The notes under the pieces were generated by a model. That model searched no databases and was not told the DNA's origin. It saw only the letters and a list, made by a program, of their open reading frames with translations. From contig NZ_JQLG01000004.1 of assembly GCF_000744115.1 (NCBI RefSeq), forward strand, positions 1,296,001 to 1,360,000: DNA of 64,000 nt, in the 5' to 3' direction. The stretch comes from Carnobacterium alterfunditum DSM 5972. Its GTDB lineage: Bacteria > Bacillota > Bacilli > Lactobacillales > Carnobacteriaceae. Position numbers and translations under genes: made by a program. Below, in pieces: positions 26,112-37,748 of this stretch (the stretch's first letter is position 1; each line of letters opens with the position of its first letter).

Positions 26112-26552
26112 TTATTTATCTGCTTCATAAGCAACAGCGGTCACTGTTACATCGATATTGCCACTAGTTGCTTTGGAGTAAGGGCAATAAGCATGAGCTC
26201 GGTTTGCTAATTCTTGGGTAGTTGCAGTATCTTGACCTTCAATTCCAACATCCAATTTCACTGCAAGCTTAGAGCCACCGTCAGTCGGATCTGAATGCAA
26301 TGCAACAGTAGCCGTAATTTGGCTTTTTCCAGAAATTTTATCTTCTTTCATCATGTGCTCTACAGCTGAATTGAAACAAGCACTATAGCCTAGTGCAAAT
26401 AATTGCTCTGGGTTACTTCCTTGACCAGGACCGCCCATAGCTTTTGGAGTAGAAACTCGAACAGAAAATGACTTATCTGGCAAATGACTTTCTCCATTTC
26501 GCCCACCAGTGTTGATTGCTGTAGTTTGATATAATACTTTTGAATTTGTCAT
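26112..26552 (-). CDS. ohr: Organic hydroperoxide resistance protein (OsmC/Ohr family)
   Basis: Ohr reduces organic hydroperoxides using two reactive cysteines. Both are present in the 146-aa protein: C59 in GYSACFNSA (residues 55-63) and C123 in YCPYSKATSGNIDV. This pair and the length place it in the Ohr subgroup rather than plain OsmC. The ATG at 26552 has GAGAGGAG about 10 nt upstream; an upstream in-frame ATG at 26585 has none. No OhrR regulator gene lies beside it. Confidence 0.93.
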   Translation of the reverse strand: MTNSKVLYQTTAINTGGRNGESHLPDKSFSVRVSTPKAMGGPGQGSNPEQLFALGYSACFNSAVEHMMKEDKISGKSQITATVALHSDPTDGGSKLAVKLDVGIEGQDTATTQELANRAHAYCPYSKATSGNIDVTVTAVAYEADK

Positions 26553-26717
26553 ATTTGAAATGCTCCTCTCTAAATTACCGTGCAATACAAGTATACTAAT
26601 AGTGAGTCAAAAAAACTAATTATCTGTTCGAAGTAAATAAAAAGAAAAAATTAGTTGAAAAGTAAAAAGGGTATCGCTAGAATTAAGAGAAGAGTATATG
26701 GAGAGGAGAGTTTTTTT

Positions 26718-26897
26718 ATGCCATTGGTACATGTTGAATTAGTTGAAGGACGGACTGCAGAGCAAAAAGCAGGTCTAGTTAAAGACATTACGCAAGCAGT
26801 AGTAAAGAATACCGGAGCAACCGAAGATCGCGTTCATGTCATTATAGAAGATATGAAAAAAAGCAATTACGCTGTTGGTGGGAAATTACTAGGTTAA
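26718..26897 (+). CDS. 4-oxalocrotonate tautomerase family protein, 59 aa
   Basis: This is a small tautomerase of the 4-OT/DmpI type. After removal of Met the catalytic proline is first (MPLVHVELVEGR), and the conserved Arg is at position 11 of the mature chain. GATEDRVHVIIEDM and NYAVGGKLL complete the fold. Such proteins act as hexamers on keto-enol substrates, but the real substrate in lactic acid bacteria is not known. The ATG at 26718 follows GGAGAGGAG; a longer frame from 26655 is rejected. A bidirectional terminator follows. Confidence 0.92.
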   Translation: MPLVHVELVEGRTAEQKAGLVKDITQAVVKNTGATEDRVHVIIEDMKKSNYAVGGKLLG

Positions 26898-26900
26898 GCA

Positions 26901-26948
26901 AAAAGAAAAATAAGCTATGAGTATCTACTCATAGCTTATTTTTTCTTT
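26901..26948. terminator. Bidirectional terminator between tautomerase and HAD genes
   Basis: AAAGAAAAATAAGCTATGAGTA pairs with TACTCATAGCTTATTTTTTC around a 2-nt loop, with T-rich tails on both strands. Confidence 0.85.
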
Positions 26949-26952
26949 TTAT

Positions 26953-27792
26953 TTAGTCAGAGAAGTTATCGACAGAAATGTTTTCGAAAGCAATGGCTTC
27001 AATTGCGGTAGCAACGCCGTCGTACTCATTTGTATCGGTAATATAATCGCTCACTTCTTTTACACTGGCAACAGCATTACCCATGGCAACACCCATTCCA
27101 GCGTATTGGATCATATCTATATCATTTTCATTATCGCCAATCGCCATAATATTTTCTTTAGGTATGTCTAAAATACGTGCTAAATCTTTTAATGCTTGCC
27201 CTTTGCTAGCGGATTTATTCAGTACTTCAAGGTAAAAGGGTTCGCTCTTTAAAATAGTATACTCAACATAAAAACTTTTTGGTAATTTAGCAATAGCAGC
27301 ATCTAAAATATCTGGCTCATCTATCATCATCATTTTGCTGATTTCAAGGGTTGGATCCATTTCTTCTACTGTACGGTATCGAATAGGCATATTGACTAAG
27401 GATGATTCTCTTACGCTATACGGACTAATATCTTTATTAGCGGTATAAATATGGGTTTCGTCAATAGTATGACAATGACTCCCAACTTGACGACTCATGG
27501 CCTCAATTTCCAGGAAATTGTCATAGCTCAAAGTATGGTGAGCAATAGCTTTTCCGTTATGTGATTGTTGGACTAATGCGCCATTATAAGTAATCACATA
27601 ATCGCCTTCCTCTTCTAGATTTAAGGCTTCTAGGATTGGGAATACGCCTGGCAACGGGCGGCCGGTACAAAGGACAATTTTTATGCCTTTCGTTTTAGCC
27701 ATTTCAATCGTTTCTTTAACTTTAGCGCTTATTTTTCTTTCGGGTGTTAACAACGTGCCATCTAAATCGATAGCGATCAATTCTATTGTCAT
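26953..27792 (-). CDS. Cof-type HAD hydrolase
   Basis: This is a haloacid-dehalogenase phosphatase of the Cof (IIB cap) class, 279 aa. Motif I is DLDGTLL at residues 9-15 (nucleophile D9, D11), motif II is in LCTGRP near 41, and motif IV GDNENDIDM lies near residue 218 after the conserved Lys of SKGQAL. These enzymes dephosphorylate sugar phosphates, nucleotides or flavin precursors; substrate is unknown. Its ATG overlaps the stop of the HD-domain gene by 4 nt, so it is the last gene of a lipL-HD-HAD operon. Confidence 0.93.
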   Translation of the reverse strand: MTIELIAIDLDGTLLTPERKISAKVKETIEMAKTKGIKIVLCTGRPLPGVFPILEALNLEEEGDYVITYNGALVQQSHNGKAIAHHTLSYDNFLEIEAMSRQVGSHCHTIDETHIYTANKDISPYSVRESSLVNMPIRYRTVEEMDPTLEISKMMMIDEPDILDAAIAKLPKSFYVEYTILKSEPFYLEVLNKSASKGQALKDLARILDIPKENIMAIGDNENDIDMIQYAGMGVAMGNAVASVKEVSDYITDTNEYDGVATAIEAIAFENISVDNFSD

Positions 27793-29183
27793 TTAGGTGA
27801 GTCCTCCACTAATTTATTTGGGTCAATAATAGCCCCATTCTTGATATAACGGTTAAATTCATCGTACAAGTGCTCAAATAAGGTGATTTCATTGGATGCA
27901 TCCGGCTTTAAGAATTCTTTTGGAACATAAAACCGTTCATCGCCACGCACCTTTCCTGCTATTGAAGAAACAATTTCACTTGCTTTAGAAAGTTCAACAA
28001 GTGTACCATCTTGACGAACCAATTCTATTTGTGTGCGATTGGTATTCTGGTTCGGACGGTAGAAGTCATAAGGAAGGTCATAGCTGTTATTGATAGCTGT
28101 ATAGTAATCTGTGTCATATCCTGCTTCACGAATGATCGCTTTTAGGTCTTCAATCAGATCCATATCCGTTTTACTGGAAAACTTAACTGACTTAAAAGGG
28201 TGCCGATCGAGAAAACGCGTAGCTAAATCGCTTAGAATTGGATCTTTTTCTTCTTTCCATAAGGTAAAATAAGTTGCTAAAACGCCATCATCTAATTTCA
28301 GATAATCTTTAAGCGTAAATTTTTTTTCAAAAAAAGGACCGAGTAAGTTTAGTTGGTCTTTAAATTGGATCGCTGGATCAACATACATTTTTTTGGCCCG
28401 TTTCAACAAATGATCCAAAATGACTTCCATTCCTCTAGAGACCGGATGAAAGTAGACTTGCATGTACATCTGGTAGCGACTGACGATGTAATCTTCAACG
28501 GCATGCATGCCGGACATTTGGAAGTAGATACCATCCTTATACGGACGAATAACTCTGAGGATACGGGTTAAATCAAATGTACCATAGTTGACACCTGTAT
28601 GATAGGCATCGCGCAATAAGTAGTCCATCCGGTCTGCGTCGATTTGACTAGAAATAAGTTGGACCACTTGCGGATTAGGGTAAGTTTTTTGGATAATACT
28701 GGCAACTTTTTCTGGAAAATCTTCACTCACTTTAGATAAAATTTGGTAAACTTCAGTTTCTGGAGAAGTGATGATGGACACAGTGATCTCTTCATGATCT
28801 GTTTTAAAGATATGCTCAAATGTGTGAGAATACGGTCCATGTCCAATATCATGTAAAAGTGCAGCGCATAAAGCAACTAGCCGTTCGTTATCATCCCAGC
28901 CGCCATCGCCTGGTGTTTGAGTGGCATAATTCCTCTCAAATGTATCACAGATTCGACGAGTAATTTCGTATACACCCAATGAATGTGTGAATCGTGTGTG
29001 TTCTGCGCCATGAAAAGTTAAGGAAGAGGTACCTAATTGTTTGATTCTTCGTAATCTTTGAAATTCACTTGAATTGATTAAATCTAAAATAATCTGATGT
29101 TGGATATGAATATAATCATGGACTGGATCACGAAAAACGTGTTCTATTGGCAGTAGTAAATTACCATCATAAAGGCTGCTCAT
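27789..29183 (-). CDS. HD-domain phosphohydrolase, YwfO/EF1143-like
   Basis: This 464-aa enzyme of the HD superfamily probably hydrolyses dNTPs, as shown for the related Enterococcus protein EF1143. Metal-binding motifs are present: RFTHSLGVYEI near residue 62 supplies the first His, and LLHDIGHGPYSHTFEH near 110-125 the HD pair. DADRMDYLLRDAYHTG near 183-198 gives the later Asp. It is in the middle of the lipL-HD-HAD set, with 4-nt overlaps at both ends, so translational coupling is likely. B. subtilis ywfO lies close to lipL as well. Confidence 0.9.
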   Translation of the reverse strand: MSSLYDGNLLLPIEHVFRDPVHDYIHIQHQIILDLINSSEFQRLRRIKQLGTSSLTFHGAEHTRFTHSLGVYEITRRICDTFERNYATQTPGDGGWDDNERLVALCAALLHDIGHGPYSHTFEHIFKTDHEEITVSIITSPETEVYQILSKVSEDFPEKVASIIQKTYPNPQVVQLISSQIDADRMDYLLRDAYHTGVNYGTFDLTRILRVIRPYKDGIYFQMSGMHAVEDYIVSRYQMYMQVYFHPVSRGMEVILDHLLKRAKKMYVDPAIQFKDQLNLLGPFFEKKFTLKDYLKLDDGVLATYFTLWKEEKDPILSDLATRFLDRHPFKSVKFSSKTDMDLIEDLKAIIREAGYDTDYYTAINNSYDLPYDFYRPNQNTNRTQIELVRQDGTLVELSKASEIVSSIAGKVRGDERFYVPKEFLKPDASNEITLFEHLYDEFNRYIKNGAIIDPNKLVEDSPK

Positions 29184-30049
29184 TTGATCAGCTCCTTATC
29201 AATTGAAGTGCCAAGCATTTGCTGGTTACGGCGTATCATTTTTTCGAAACCTTCATTATAGTCGGTTATTATCTCTGAAGAATACTCACCAGGTATGATT
29301 GTGCAGTTATTTTTAAGAAGGGTACGTAGAATCAGGTTTTTCATTCCGTCTACGGTTAAAGAAATACCAAGCAAATCCTCCAATGTAGCCATTACGGTAG
29401 GATCAACTGATGGAAATTGCCATTTTACCGTTTCGCCCTTTAATCCAGCTTGATAAAATTCGCGTATCATTTCAGCTCTTTTAAACTGATTGCCATTTAC
29501 ACTGATGTATATCATGATTGCTACGCCATTTTTTAAACGCCTTTGCGAGATTCCGGCAAATTTTTTTCCATCGATACTTAAATCATACTCTCCTGGGCAA
29601 TAAGAGTCTTTGATTTCATAAGCTAAGCTTTTTTTTCCATAGGCTTTGAGAGAATTATTGATTAGCTGCAGCATATGCTCATATCCAGTATTTATAGTCA
29701 TTTTTTGTTTAGGATCCTCAGGTAGTATAAGGGAAAAGTTTAGCACACCCTCATCTCCAACTACAGCTAACCCTCCTGAATTGCGTACAATATAAGGATG
29801 AGCGTAACGGTCAATAACTTCTAAAGCATCTTTGAAGTAAGGTAGTTTGGTATCCATCATGCCTAAAATGACTAGATTTGAAGTTGGCCAAAAATGCAAA
29901 ATATTTTTTTGATACTTTCCAGCATAACGCAATAAACTATCTGTCAAAGCAAAATGAGAAATAGCTTTGTTAGCAAAAGGCATTGTTTCAGCTTCATAAA
30001 GTTCATAAGAATAATCCGTTGAGATTTTTTTATTATCAGTAATTATCAT
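29180..30049 (-). CDS. lipL: Octanoyl-[GcvH]:protein N-octanoyltransferase (LipL-like)
   Basis: This BPL/LplA-fold enzyme moves an octanoyl or lipoyl group between lipoyl domains. RNSGGLAVVGDEGVLNFSL (residues 89-107) is the ligand loop, and SYCPGEYDLSIDGKKFAG (149-166) carries the nucleophilic C151 and the conserved Lys. The cysteine and overall resemblance to B. subtilis LipL favour amidotransferase activity rather than an ATP-dependent ligase, but a lipoate-protein ligase annotation is possible. At 289 aa it is normal length. It leads the operon with the HD and HAD genes; a TATAAT lies 45 bp upstream on the minus strand. Confidence 0.83.
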   Translation of the reverse strand: MIITDNKKISTDYSYELYEAETMPFANKAISHFALTDSLLRYAGKYQKNILHFWPTSNLVILGMMDTKLPYFKDALEVIDRYAHPYIVRNSGGLAVVGDEGVLNFSLILPEDPKQKMTINTGYEHMLQLINNSLKAYGKKSLAYEIKDSYCPGEYDLSIDGKKFAGISQRRLKNGVAIMIYISVNGNQFKRAEMIREFYQAGLKGETVKWQFPSVDPTVMATLEDLLGISLTVDGMKNLILRTLLKNNCTIIPGEYSSEIITDYNEGFEKMIRRNQQMLGTSIDKELIK

Positions 30050-30254
30050 TGGTTTAACTTCCTTTATTTGATTAGAAATAGCATTCTTATCCTATTATAA
30101 CAAATTTTATTGCATGGTTCTTCCTTAACCGTTATAAAAAGCATAATATTTCCTTTATTTATGATAAGATGGTTATGCAATAAAGTGAAAATAGATAGTT
30201 GGAATCACTAAACCTATGGTGAATATAGGAATTGAAAATTATGAGGTGAAACAA

Positions 30255-30686
30255 TTGGATCTATCAAAAGGAAGAGCAGCTCAGATACATTTAGAGACGA
30301 TCATTTCTCAAGGCAATGAAACTGAAAAACATGTATTTGACGAAGCTGGTAAAGTTGTTCAAATGAATTCGTCTTATTATATTCGTTTCCAAGAAACCTA
30401 TGAATCAGGAGTCATTCCTGTAACGGTTAAAATCGATCCTTCTGGAATCGTTACCCTTACGCGTAAAGGTGAAACGACTACGCGAATGAGATTTGATAAA
30501 GGTGAACGGTTTGAAACGCTCTATCATACGCCACAAGGTGAAGTGAAAATTGAAACAATGACAAAAAATATGCAAATCAGTTATACAGATGAACCTTTTT
30601 CTGGGAGAGTATATATTGAATATGACTTATTTTTAGGAAAAGAAAAATTAGGAGATTACAAATTACAATTGCTTTTTACTATTTAA
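30255..30686 (+). CDS. DUF1934 (YwiB-like) beta-barrel protein
   Basis: This 143-codon frame matches the DUF1934 family, which has a small lipocalin-like or YwiB beta-barrel fold and unknown role. The sequence is rich in beta strands (SYYIRFQETYE, VTVKIDPSGIVTLTRKGE, RVYIEYDLFL). The TTG at 30255 is chosen because ATGAGGTGAAACAA places a GAGGTG Shine-Dalgarno 7 nt upstream; an ATG at 30216 lacks one. It lies just before rpoE, and in other Firmicutes it is often next to argS or rpoE. Confidence 0.75.
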   Translation: MDLSKGRAAQIHLETIISQGNETEKHVFDEAGKVVQMNSSYYIRFQETYESGVIPVTVKIDPSGIVTLTRKGETTTRMRFDKGERFETLYHTPQGEVKIETMTKNMQISYTDEPFSGRVYIEYDLFLGKEKLGDYKLQLLFTI

Positions 30687-30730
30687 ATATTGTATGATAA
30701 AGAATAGACTGTTGAAAGGACGTGGCTTTC

Positions 30731-31351
30731 GTGAAATTAGCACAATTTGAGGATCAAAACAAAGATGAATTGTCAATGATTGAAGTAGCACATGCCATCT
30801 TAGATCAAAAAGGAGAAATACTTGATTTCTCAGCTTTATTAAAAGAAGTACAGGATTTTCTAAATATAAATTCAAAAGAAATTACAAGTAAAACTTCTCA
30901 ATTTTATACAGATTTAAATATTGACGGTAGTTTTATTTCCTTAGGAGAAAATCGTTGGGGATTGCGTTCATGGTATCCAATTGATTTTATTGACGAAGAA
31001 GTTACTCAAGGAAATGAAGATGAAGCTCCACGTCGTAAAAAACGCAAAAAAGCTAGTGCATTTGTTACAGGTGAAGATGATATTGATTACAATGATGATG
31101 ACCCTGAGGACGATGATTCTCCTGAAGAGGAAGAAGATGATAATGCTACTACTTACGGTGGACGCGTTTCTGTTGATGAACACGGTGTAATGGTTGACGA
31201 TGAAGATAAAGAAGATCTTGGAGAATACAAGAAAGATTTGTCTGAACTAGGTACTGATGATGAAGAAGATGAATTACCTGACGGTGTTGAAGGGGAACTT
31301 ACAATCATTGAAGACGAAGATGAAGAAGATTCTGACGAAGAAGAGTATTAA
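30731..31351 (+). CDS. rpoE: DNA-directed RNA polymerase delta subunit
   Basis: RpoE is the delta subunit of Gram-positive RNA polymerase, which speeds recycling and lowers binding to weak promoters. The folded N-terminal HARE-HTH domain covers residues 1-90 (SMIEVAHAILDQKGE to WGLRSWYPID). After a basic KKRKK patch at about 102-107 the tail is almost all Asp/Glu to residue 206, as expected. The GTG at 30731 fits GAAAGGACG upstream better than one at 30722. It precedes pyrG, the usual Firmicutes order. Confidence 0.95.
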   Translation: MKLAQFEDQNKDELSMIEVAHAILDQKGEILDFSALLKEVQDFLNINSKEITSKTSQFYTDLNIDGSFISLGENRWGLRSWYPIDFIDEEVTQGNEDEAPRRKKRKKASAFVTGEDDIDYNDDDPEDDDSPEEEEDDNATTYGGRVSVDEHGVMVDDEDKEDLGEYKKDLSELGTDDEEDELPDGVEGELTIIEDEDEEDSDEEEY

Positions 31352-31419
31352 CAAAAAAGTTCAATGAATTTATTTTCTGATAGTAGTTTTTCGATAAAAA
31401 CGCTGTCCAGAAGAATAAC

Positions 31420-31459
31420 TTGACGTTTTATGTAGGAATGTGTAATATCTACATTGGGC
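31420..31459 (+). promoter_or_regulatory. pyrG promoter with GGGC start
   Basis: TTGACG (31420-31425) and TAATAT (31443-31448) are exactly 17 bp apart; transcription would begin at GGGCTCCC (31456). A 5' GGGC start is the known trigger for CTP-sensitive reiterative G addition at B. subtilis pyrG. Confidence 0.85.
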
Positions 31460-31500
31460 TCCCTTGAAAGATTAAAGGGACAGGAACTATAAGTAATCAA

Positions 31501-31543
31501 AAAGCTCCCTATTCTACTAATGGATAGGGGGTTTTGTTTTTTT
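31501..31543 (+). terminator. CTP-responsive attenuator of pyrG
   Basis: AAAGCTCCCTAT and ATAGGGGGTTTT form a hairpin followed by a long T-rich run. Its left arm contains the pyrimidine tract GCTCCC; in the established B. subtilis model, extra G residues added at the 5' end when CTP is low pair with this tract and prevent termination. Confidence 0.85.
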
Positions 31544-31605
31544 GTTACTACCCAAAAAAATGAAAGTGATTAGTGGTTTTTTTCTTTTTACATTAATAAA
31601 TATAG

Positions 31606-33219
<1,614 letters not shown>

Positions 33220-33349
33220 TACCAAAAAGGGTATGAAACTAGATAAGTTTATAATAATCTAGATATTCTAATGTTTTTTTGTTATAATAGCATCGTTGAC
33301 TAAGAGTACCTTAGTAAATAAAAAGATTTCCTTAAGGAGGAAAAAATAT

Positions 33350-34207
33350 ATGAGTCGTTTAGTTAGTATGACAGATATGTTAAACAAAGCGTTAGAAGGT
33401 AAATATGCAGTAGGTCAATTCAATATCAACAACCTTGAATGGACACAAGCTGTATTAGCAGCTGCTGAAGCAGAAAAATCACCAGTTATTTTAGGTGTTT
33501 CTGAAGGAGCAGGTAAATACATGGGTGGCCCTAAAGTTGTAGCAGCAATGGTTGAATCTTTGATGGAAACAATGAACATCACAGTACCAGTTGCATTACA
33601 CTTAGACCATGGTTCTTCTTTCGAAAATTGTAAAGCTGCAATTGATGCTGGTTATTCTTCTGTAATGATCGATAACTCTGCATTCGCAATTGATAAAAAT
33701 ATCGAAGCAACTAAAAAAGTTGTAGAATATGCTCATTCAAAAGACGTATCAGTAGAAGCAGAAGTTGGAACTGTTGGTGGTACTGAAGATGGCGTTACTG
33801 GCGGAGTAAACTACGCAGACCCACAAGAATGTCTACGTATGGTAACTGAAGCTAAGATCGATGCTTTAGCTGCTGCTTTAGGATCAGTACATGGTGACTA
33901 TGAAGGAGAACCAGTTCTAGGTTTCGGTGAAATGAAAGAAATCTCTGAATTAACTAAAGCTCCTTTAGTATTACATGGCGGATCTGGAATCCCAGAATTC
34001 CAAATTAAAAAAGCAATTGAAAATGGACATTCTAAAATCAATGTGAATACTGAATTACAACAAGTTTGGACAAAAGCTATACGTGAAAAATTAAACACTG
34101 ACGATAAAGTTTATGACCCACGTAAAGTTATTGCACCTGGTAAAGATGCAATCGTTGCAACAGTTAAAACAACTATGCAAAGATTTGGATCTTCTAACAA
34201 AGCTTAA
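33350..34207 (+). CDS. fba: Class II fructose-1,6-bisphosphate aldolase
   Basis: This zinc-dependent aldolase splits fructose 1,6-bisphosphate into glyceraldehyde 3-phosphate and DHAP. Zinc and substrate motifs: LHLDHGSS near residues 83-90, EAEVGTVGG near 138, a HGDY near 181 and LHGGSGIP near 209-216. At 285 aa it is of the short bacterial class IIB type. The ATG at 33350 follows TTAAGGAGG; a longer frame at 33296 has no Shine-Dalgarno. A TATAAT at 33283-33288 is a likely -10. The codon choice (AAA, GAA, ATC-rich) suggests high expression. A terminator follows. Confidence 0.96.
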   Translation: MSRLVSMTDMLNKALEGKYAVGQFNINNLEWTQAVLAAAEAEKSPVILGVSEGAGKYMGGPKVVAAMVESLMETMNITVPVALHLDHGSSFENCKAAIDAGYSSVMIDNSAFAIDKNIEATKKVVEYAHSKDVSVEAEVGTVGGTEDGVTGGVNYADPQECLRMVTEAKIDALAAALGSVHGDYEGEPVLGFGEMKEISELTKAPLVLHGGSGIPEFQIKKAIENGHSKINVNTELQQVWTKAIREKLNTDDKVYDPRKVIAPGKDAIVATVKTTMQRFGSSNKA

Positions 34208-34216
34208 TTAAATAAC

Positions 34217-34248
34217 AAAAAACCTTACCTTTTAGGTAAGGTTTTTTT
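34217..34248 (+). terminator. Intrinsic terminator after fba
   Basis: AAAAAACCTTACC and GGTAAGGTTTTTTT pair with a short loop, a strong terminator. Confidence 0.92.
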
Positions 34249-34702
34249 GTTTGGTTAAAAAATAGGTTGTTTGATAAATGATTTTTGTGTAATAAAATGA
34301 AATTTCTTCTCGAATGGACAAATCTTCAAACCCAAAATAAAATGTGATTGCTGAAGCATTAACATTTTACAATTCACATTGAATTCTTTGCAAGGCTGTA
34401 AGCGTTCCTATTCGTTCAGGAATTTTGACTGAGTAATTTGATTGATCTATCCCCACTAAAAATGACAGAACCAAAAAATATAGTAATTGTAAGTTGTTTT
34501 GAGTTATAGTAAAATTGGATTAGCGTCTTTAGATAAAGGAAAAGAGTAAGGATCATGGGAAGCTTTATCGAAATAAAGCTAGCTAAGTTTGATAAAAATC
34601 ACTCCTTTAATTTAGGACATCTAGACGTTAATTAAAAATGGTTTAATAGCTCTCAAATAAAAACTCAACTCAACTCTTTAAAAGATAAAACGGAGGTATA
34701 AC
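34249..34702 (+). other. Intergenic region before murA, no gene seen
   Basis: No open frame of note. A TATAGT near 34507 may be a -10, and GGAGG at 34692 is the murA Shine-Dalgarno. A poor cre-like match (34397-34410, two mismatches to consensus) is too weak to call. Confidence 0.4.
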
Positions 34703-35974
34703 ATGAAAAAATTAGTCATTAATGGTGGGAAAAAATTATCTGGAGAAGTGACCATCAATGGGGCTAAAAATAGTACAGTTGCTTTGATACCAGCTGCAAT
34801 CCTAGCAGATTCACCTGTTGTTTTAGAAGGTGTACCAGATATTCAAGATGTTCATTCATTGATCGATATCCTAAATATAATGAAAGTAGAGACTACTTTT
34901 GACGGTTCAACACTAACTATCGATCCAACACATATGGTTTCTATCCCAATGCCAAATGGAAAAATAAAAAGTTTACGAGCATCTTATTATTTCATGGGTG
35001 CTTTATTGACTAAATTCGGAAAAGGTGTTGTAGGACTGCCAGGAGGATGCTTTTTAGGACCTCGTCCGATAGATCAACATTTAAAAGGGTTTCGTGCTTT
35101 AGGAGCTACTGTAGATAATGAAATGGGTGCCATGTACCTAAGAACCGATGAAAAAGGTTTAGTCGGAACAAGAATGTATTTAGATGTGGTTTCGATTGGG
35201 GCTACGATCAACGTTATGTTAGCTGCAGTAAAAGCAAAAGGTAAAACGATTATTGAAAATGCCGCACGTGAGCCTGAAATTATTGATATTGCAACGCTAT
35301 TAAACAATATGGGGGCAAAAGTAAGAGGTGCAGGAACAGATATTATTCGGATAGATGGAGTCGATGAGCTTCATGGCTGCCGACATACCATTATACCAGA
35401 CCGAATTGAAGCTGGTACTTACTTATCTATGGCAGCAGCAGCTGGATCAGATGTTCTGATAAACAATGTTATTGTAGAGCACTTAGAAGGATTGTTAGCT
35501 AAATTGGAAGAAATGGGTGTACCAATGGAAATTGGTGAAGACAGTATCCGAGTAAAAGAAGCTACTCATTTGAAGGCTATAAATATAAAAACACTTCCTT
35601 ATCCTGGATTTGCAACTGATTTACAACAACCTTTAACGCCTTTGTTATTGAAAGCGACGGGGACCTCGTTAATTACGGATACTATCTACCCTAAGCGCGT
35701 CAAACATATACCAGAATTGGTACGAATGGGTGCAAATGCCCGTGTTGAAAGCGATATGATTTTAATCGAAGGACCAATAAAACAATTACATGGTGTAGAA
35801 GTAGAAGCAAGCGATCTAAGAGCAGGAGCGTGTCTTGTGACAGCTGGTTTAATGGCAGAAGGTACCACGACCATTACAGGAGTAGAGAACATTTTACGTG
35901 GTTATGATCATATCGTAGAAAAGCTCACCGCTTTAGGTGCAGATGTTGAAATGATTGAAGACGACAACAAATAG
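34703..35974 (+). CDS. murA: UDP-N-acetylglucosamine 1-carboxyvinyltransferase
   Basis: MurA transfers enolpyruvate from PEP to UDP-GlcNAc, the first committed step of peptidoglycan synthesis. The 423-aa protein starts with [20 protein letters not shown], and the fosfomycin-reactive cysteine is C116 in [14 protein letters not shown]. The EPSP-synthase-like two-domain repeat is intact. Gram-positive bacteria usually have two MurA paralogues; position between fba and rho matches murAB/murZ of B. subtilis. rho follows after 12 bp, so they are co-transcribed. Confidence 0.96.
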   Translation: MKKLVINGGKKLSGEVTINGAKNSTVALIPAAILADSPVVLEGVPDIQDVHSLIDILNIMKVETTFDGSTLTIDPTHMVSIPMPNGKIKSLRASYYFMGALLTKFGKGVVGLPGGCFLGPRPIDQHLKGFRALGATVDNEMGAMYLRTDEKGLVGTRMYLDVVSIGATINVMLAAVKAKGKTIIENAAREPEIIDIATLLNNMGAKVRGAGTDIIRIDGVDELHGCRHTIIPDRIEAGTYLSMAAAAGSDVLINNVIVEHLEGLLAKLEEMGVPMEIGEDSIRVKEATHLKAINIKTLPYPGFATDLQQPLTPLLLKATGTSLITDTIYPKRVKHIPELVRMGANARVESDMILIEGPIKQLHGVEVEASDLRAGACLVTAGLMAEGTTTITGVENILRGYDHIVEKLTALGADVEMIEDDNK

Positions 35975-35986
35975 GAGTTAACTAAA

Positions 35987-37282
35987 ATGAGTGAGTTATT
36001 GACATTGACTGAATTAGAATTAAAAACATTAAAAGAAATTTATAATTATGCTAAAGAACTAAAAATTCCTTACTACAGCCAAATGAATAAAAAAGAGTTA
36101 GCGTTGGCTGTTATCCGAGCTCAAGAAGAAAAACAGGGCTTTTTCATTGTTGAAGGAGTGCTAGATGTTATGGCACAACAGGATTTTGGTTTTTTACGGC
36201 CAATCAATTACACACCAAGTAAAGAGGATATTTATATTTCTTCTTCTCAGATCAAGCGTTTTGGCTTGAGAAATGGCGATAAAGTCTCCGGTAAGGCAAG
36301 ACCGCCAAAACCATCAGAGCGTTATTATGGTCTAATGCATGTAAACTTTGTAAATGGAAAAGATCCAGAAGATGCAAAGGAACGTCCTCATTTTCCTGCG
36401 TTAACACCTCTCTATCCAGAAAAACAAATTACTCTTGAAACAGAACAAACCAAAATTTCAAATCGAATGATCGATATTATAGCTCCTGTAGGTTTCGGTC
36501 AACGCGGGTTGATCGTGGCACCTCCAAAGGCAGGGAAAACAATTTTATTAAAAGAAATCGCAAATGGGATCGCTGAAAACTATCCTGAGGCTGAATTGAT
36601 TATTTTACTGATCGATGAACGTCCAGAAGAAGTGACAGATATTGAAAGAAGTGTCAAGGGAGAAGTAGTTTCTTCAACATTTGATCAACAACCACAAAAC
36701 CATGTACGTGTAACCGAATTGGTTCTAGAAAGAGCCATGCGTTTGGTAGAGGATAGACGTGACGTTATTATCTTAATGGATAGTATTACACGTTTGGCAC
36801 GTGCCTATAATCTGGTTCTTCCTCCAAGTGGCAGAACATTAAGCGGCGGGTTAGATCCAGCAGCATTATATCGACCTAAACGTTTTTTCGGAGCAGCGAG
36901 AAATATTGAAGAAGGCGGCAGCTTAACGATTTTAGCTACGGCTTTGGTAGATACTGGAAGTCGCATGGATGATATGATTTATGAAGAATTTAAAGGAACA
37001 GGGAATTCTGAATTACATCTATCAAGAGAACTTGCTGAACGTCGTGTTTTCCCAGCTATCGACATCAAAAAATCAAGTACACGAAAAGAAGAACTTTTAT
37101 TGGAAAATGACCGTTTAGAAATGATATGGAAATTACGCCATGCAATGACGGGAGATGCCTTGGATTTAACTGATCAATTTATCAAGGCCTTACGCAAGTC
37201 AAAAGATAATGAATCATTTTTTGAAGATTTCACAGATAAAACTATTGTCCAGACAAGAAATACTAGAGGTTCGCATCGTTAA
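35987..37282 (+). CDS. rho: Transcription termination factor Rho
   Basis: Rho is a hexameric RNA helicase that ends transcripts. The 431-aa chain has the N-terminal helical domain ([16 protein letters not shown]), the cold-shock-like RNA-binding domain with GFLRP near residue 67 and [11 protein letters not shown] near 97, the Walker A APPKAGKT near residue 178 and LIDERPEEV near 206. It lies between murA and rpmE in the conserved Firmicutes order. The Shine-Dalgarno is TAGGAG. Confidence 0.97.
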   Translation: MSELLTLTELELKTLKEIYNYAKELKIPYYSQMNKKELALAVIRAQEEKQGFFIVEGVLDVMAQQDFGFLRPINYTPSKEDIYISSSQIKRFGLRNGDKVSGKARPPKPSERYYGLMHVNFVNGKDPEDAKERPHFPALTPLYPEKQITLETEQTKISNRMIDIIAPVGFGQRGLIVAPPKAGKTILLKEIANGIAENYPEAELIILLIDERPEEVTDIERSVKGEVVSSTFDQQPQNHVRVTELVLERAMRLVEDRRDVIILMDSITRLARAYNLVLPPSGRTLSGGLDPAALYRPKRFFGAARNIEEGGSLTILATALVDTGSRMDDMIYEEFKGTGNSELHLSRELAERRVFPAIDIKKSSTRKEELLLENDRLEMIWKLRHAMTGDALDLTDQFIKALRKSKDNESFFEDFTDKTIVQTRNTRGSHR

Positions 37283-37419
37283 ATATAATTTTTCATAGTC
37301 GGATTTTTGATAAAAAAGATTGCTTTATATAGGGAAAAATGTTATTGTTTTAATGTTGTCTAAAGACAAAAATCAACTCTGATCCAGCAAATGCATCAGG
37401 GCACAAGGAGAGATTACTT

Positions 37420-37689
37420 ATGAAAAAAACAATTCACCCAGATTACAGACAAGTTGTGTTCATGGATACTACTACAGGATTTAAATTTATTTCAGGATCT
37501 ACTAAAAATTCAAGCGAAACAGTTGAATGGGAAGACGGTTCTACTTACCCAATGATCCGTGTCGAAATTTCATCTGATTCACACCCATTCTATACAGGAC
37601 GTCAAAAATTTACTCAAGCAGACGGACGTGTGGACCGTTTCAACAAAAAATATGGTATCGCAGACGCAAACAAACAAGAAGAAGCATAA
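37420..37689 (+). CDS. rpmE2: 50S ribosomal protein L31 type B
   Basis: This 89-aa protein is L31 of the zinc-independent (C-minus) type B class. It begins [16 protein letters not shown] and has [10 protein letters not shown] near residues 54-63 and [11 protein letters not shown] at the end, with no cysteine, so no zinc ribbon. CAAGGAGAG precedes the ATG. It follows rho with its own 137-bp leader; a terminator follows. A possible decayed zinc-type L31 fragment is seen elsewhere at 43223. Confidence 0.96.
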   Translation: MKKTIHPDYRQVVFMDTTTGFKFISGSTKNSSETVEWEDGSTYPMIRVEISSDSHPFYTGRQKFTQADGRVDRFNKKYGIADANKQEEA

Positions 37690-37704
37690 TAAACATTTGC
37701 TTTT

Positions 37705-37748
37705 AAAAAAGAGATCAGACAATTTAATTGTCTTGGTCTCTTTTTTTT
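37705..37748 (+). terminator. Intrinsic terminator after rpmE2
   Basis: AAAAGAGA-CA-GACAATT and AATTGTC-TG-TCTCTTTT pair and lead into eight T. The following 240 bp to the next promoter hold nothing that I can support. Confidence 0.88.

Noticed and set aside
30968..31190. Open frames on both strands inside the rpoE acidic tail
   Set aside because: They are by-products of the Asp/Glu codon run (GAT/GAA) of the delta subunit.
34397..34410. cre site before murA
   Set aside because: Two mismatches to the consensus and no position relative to a clear promoter.
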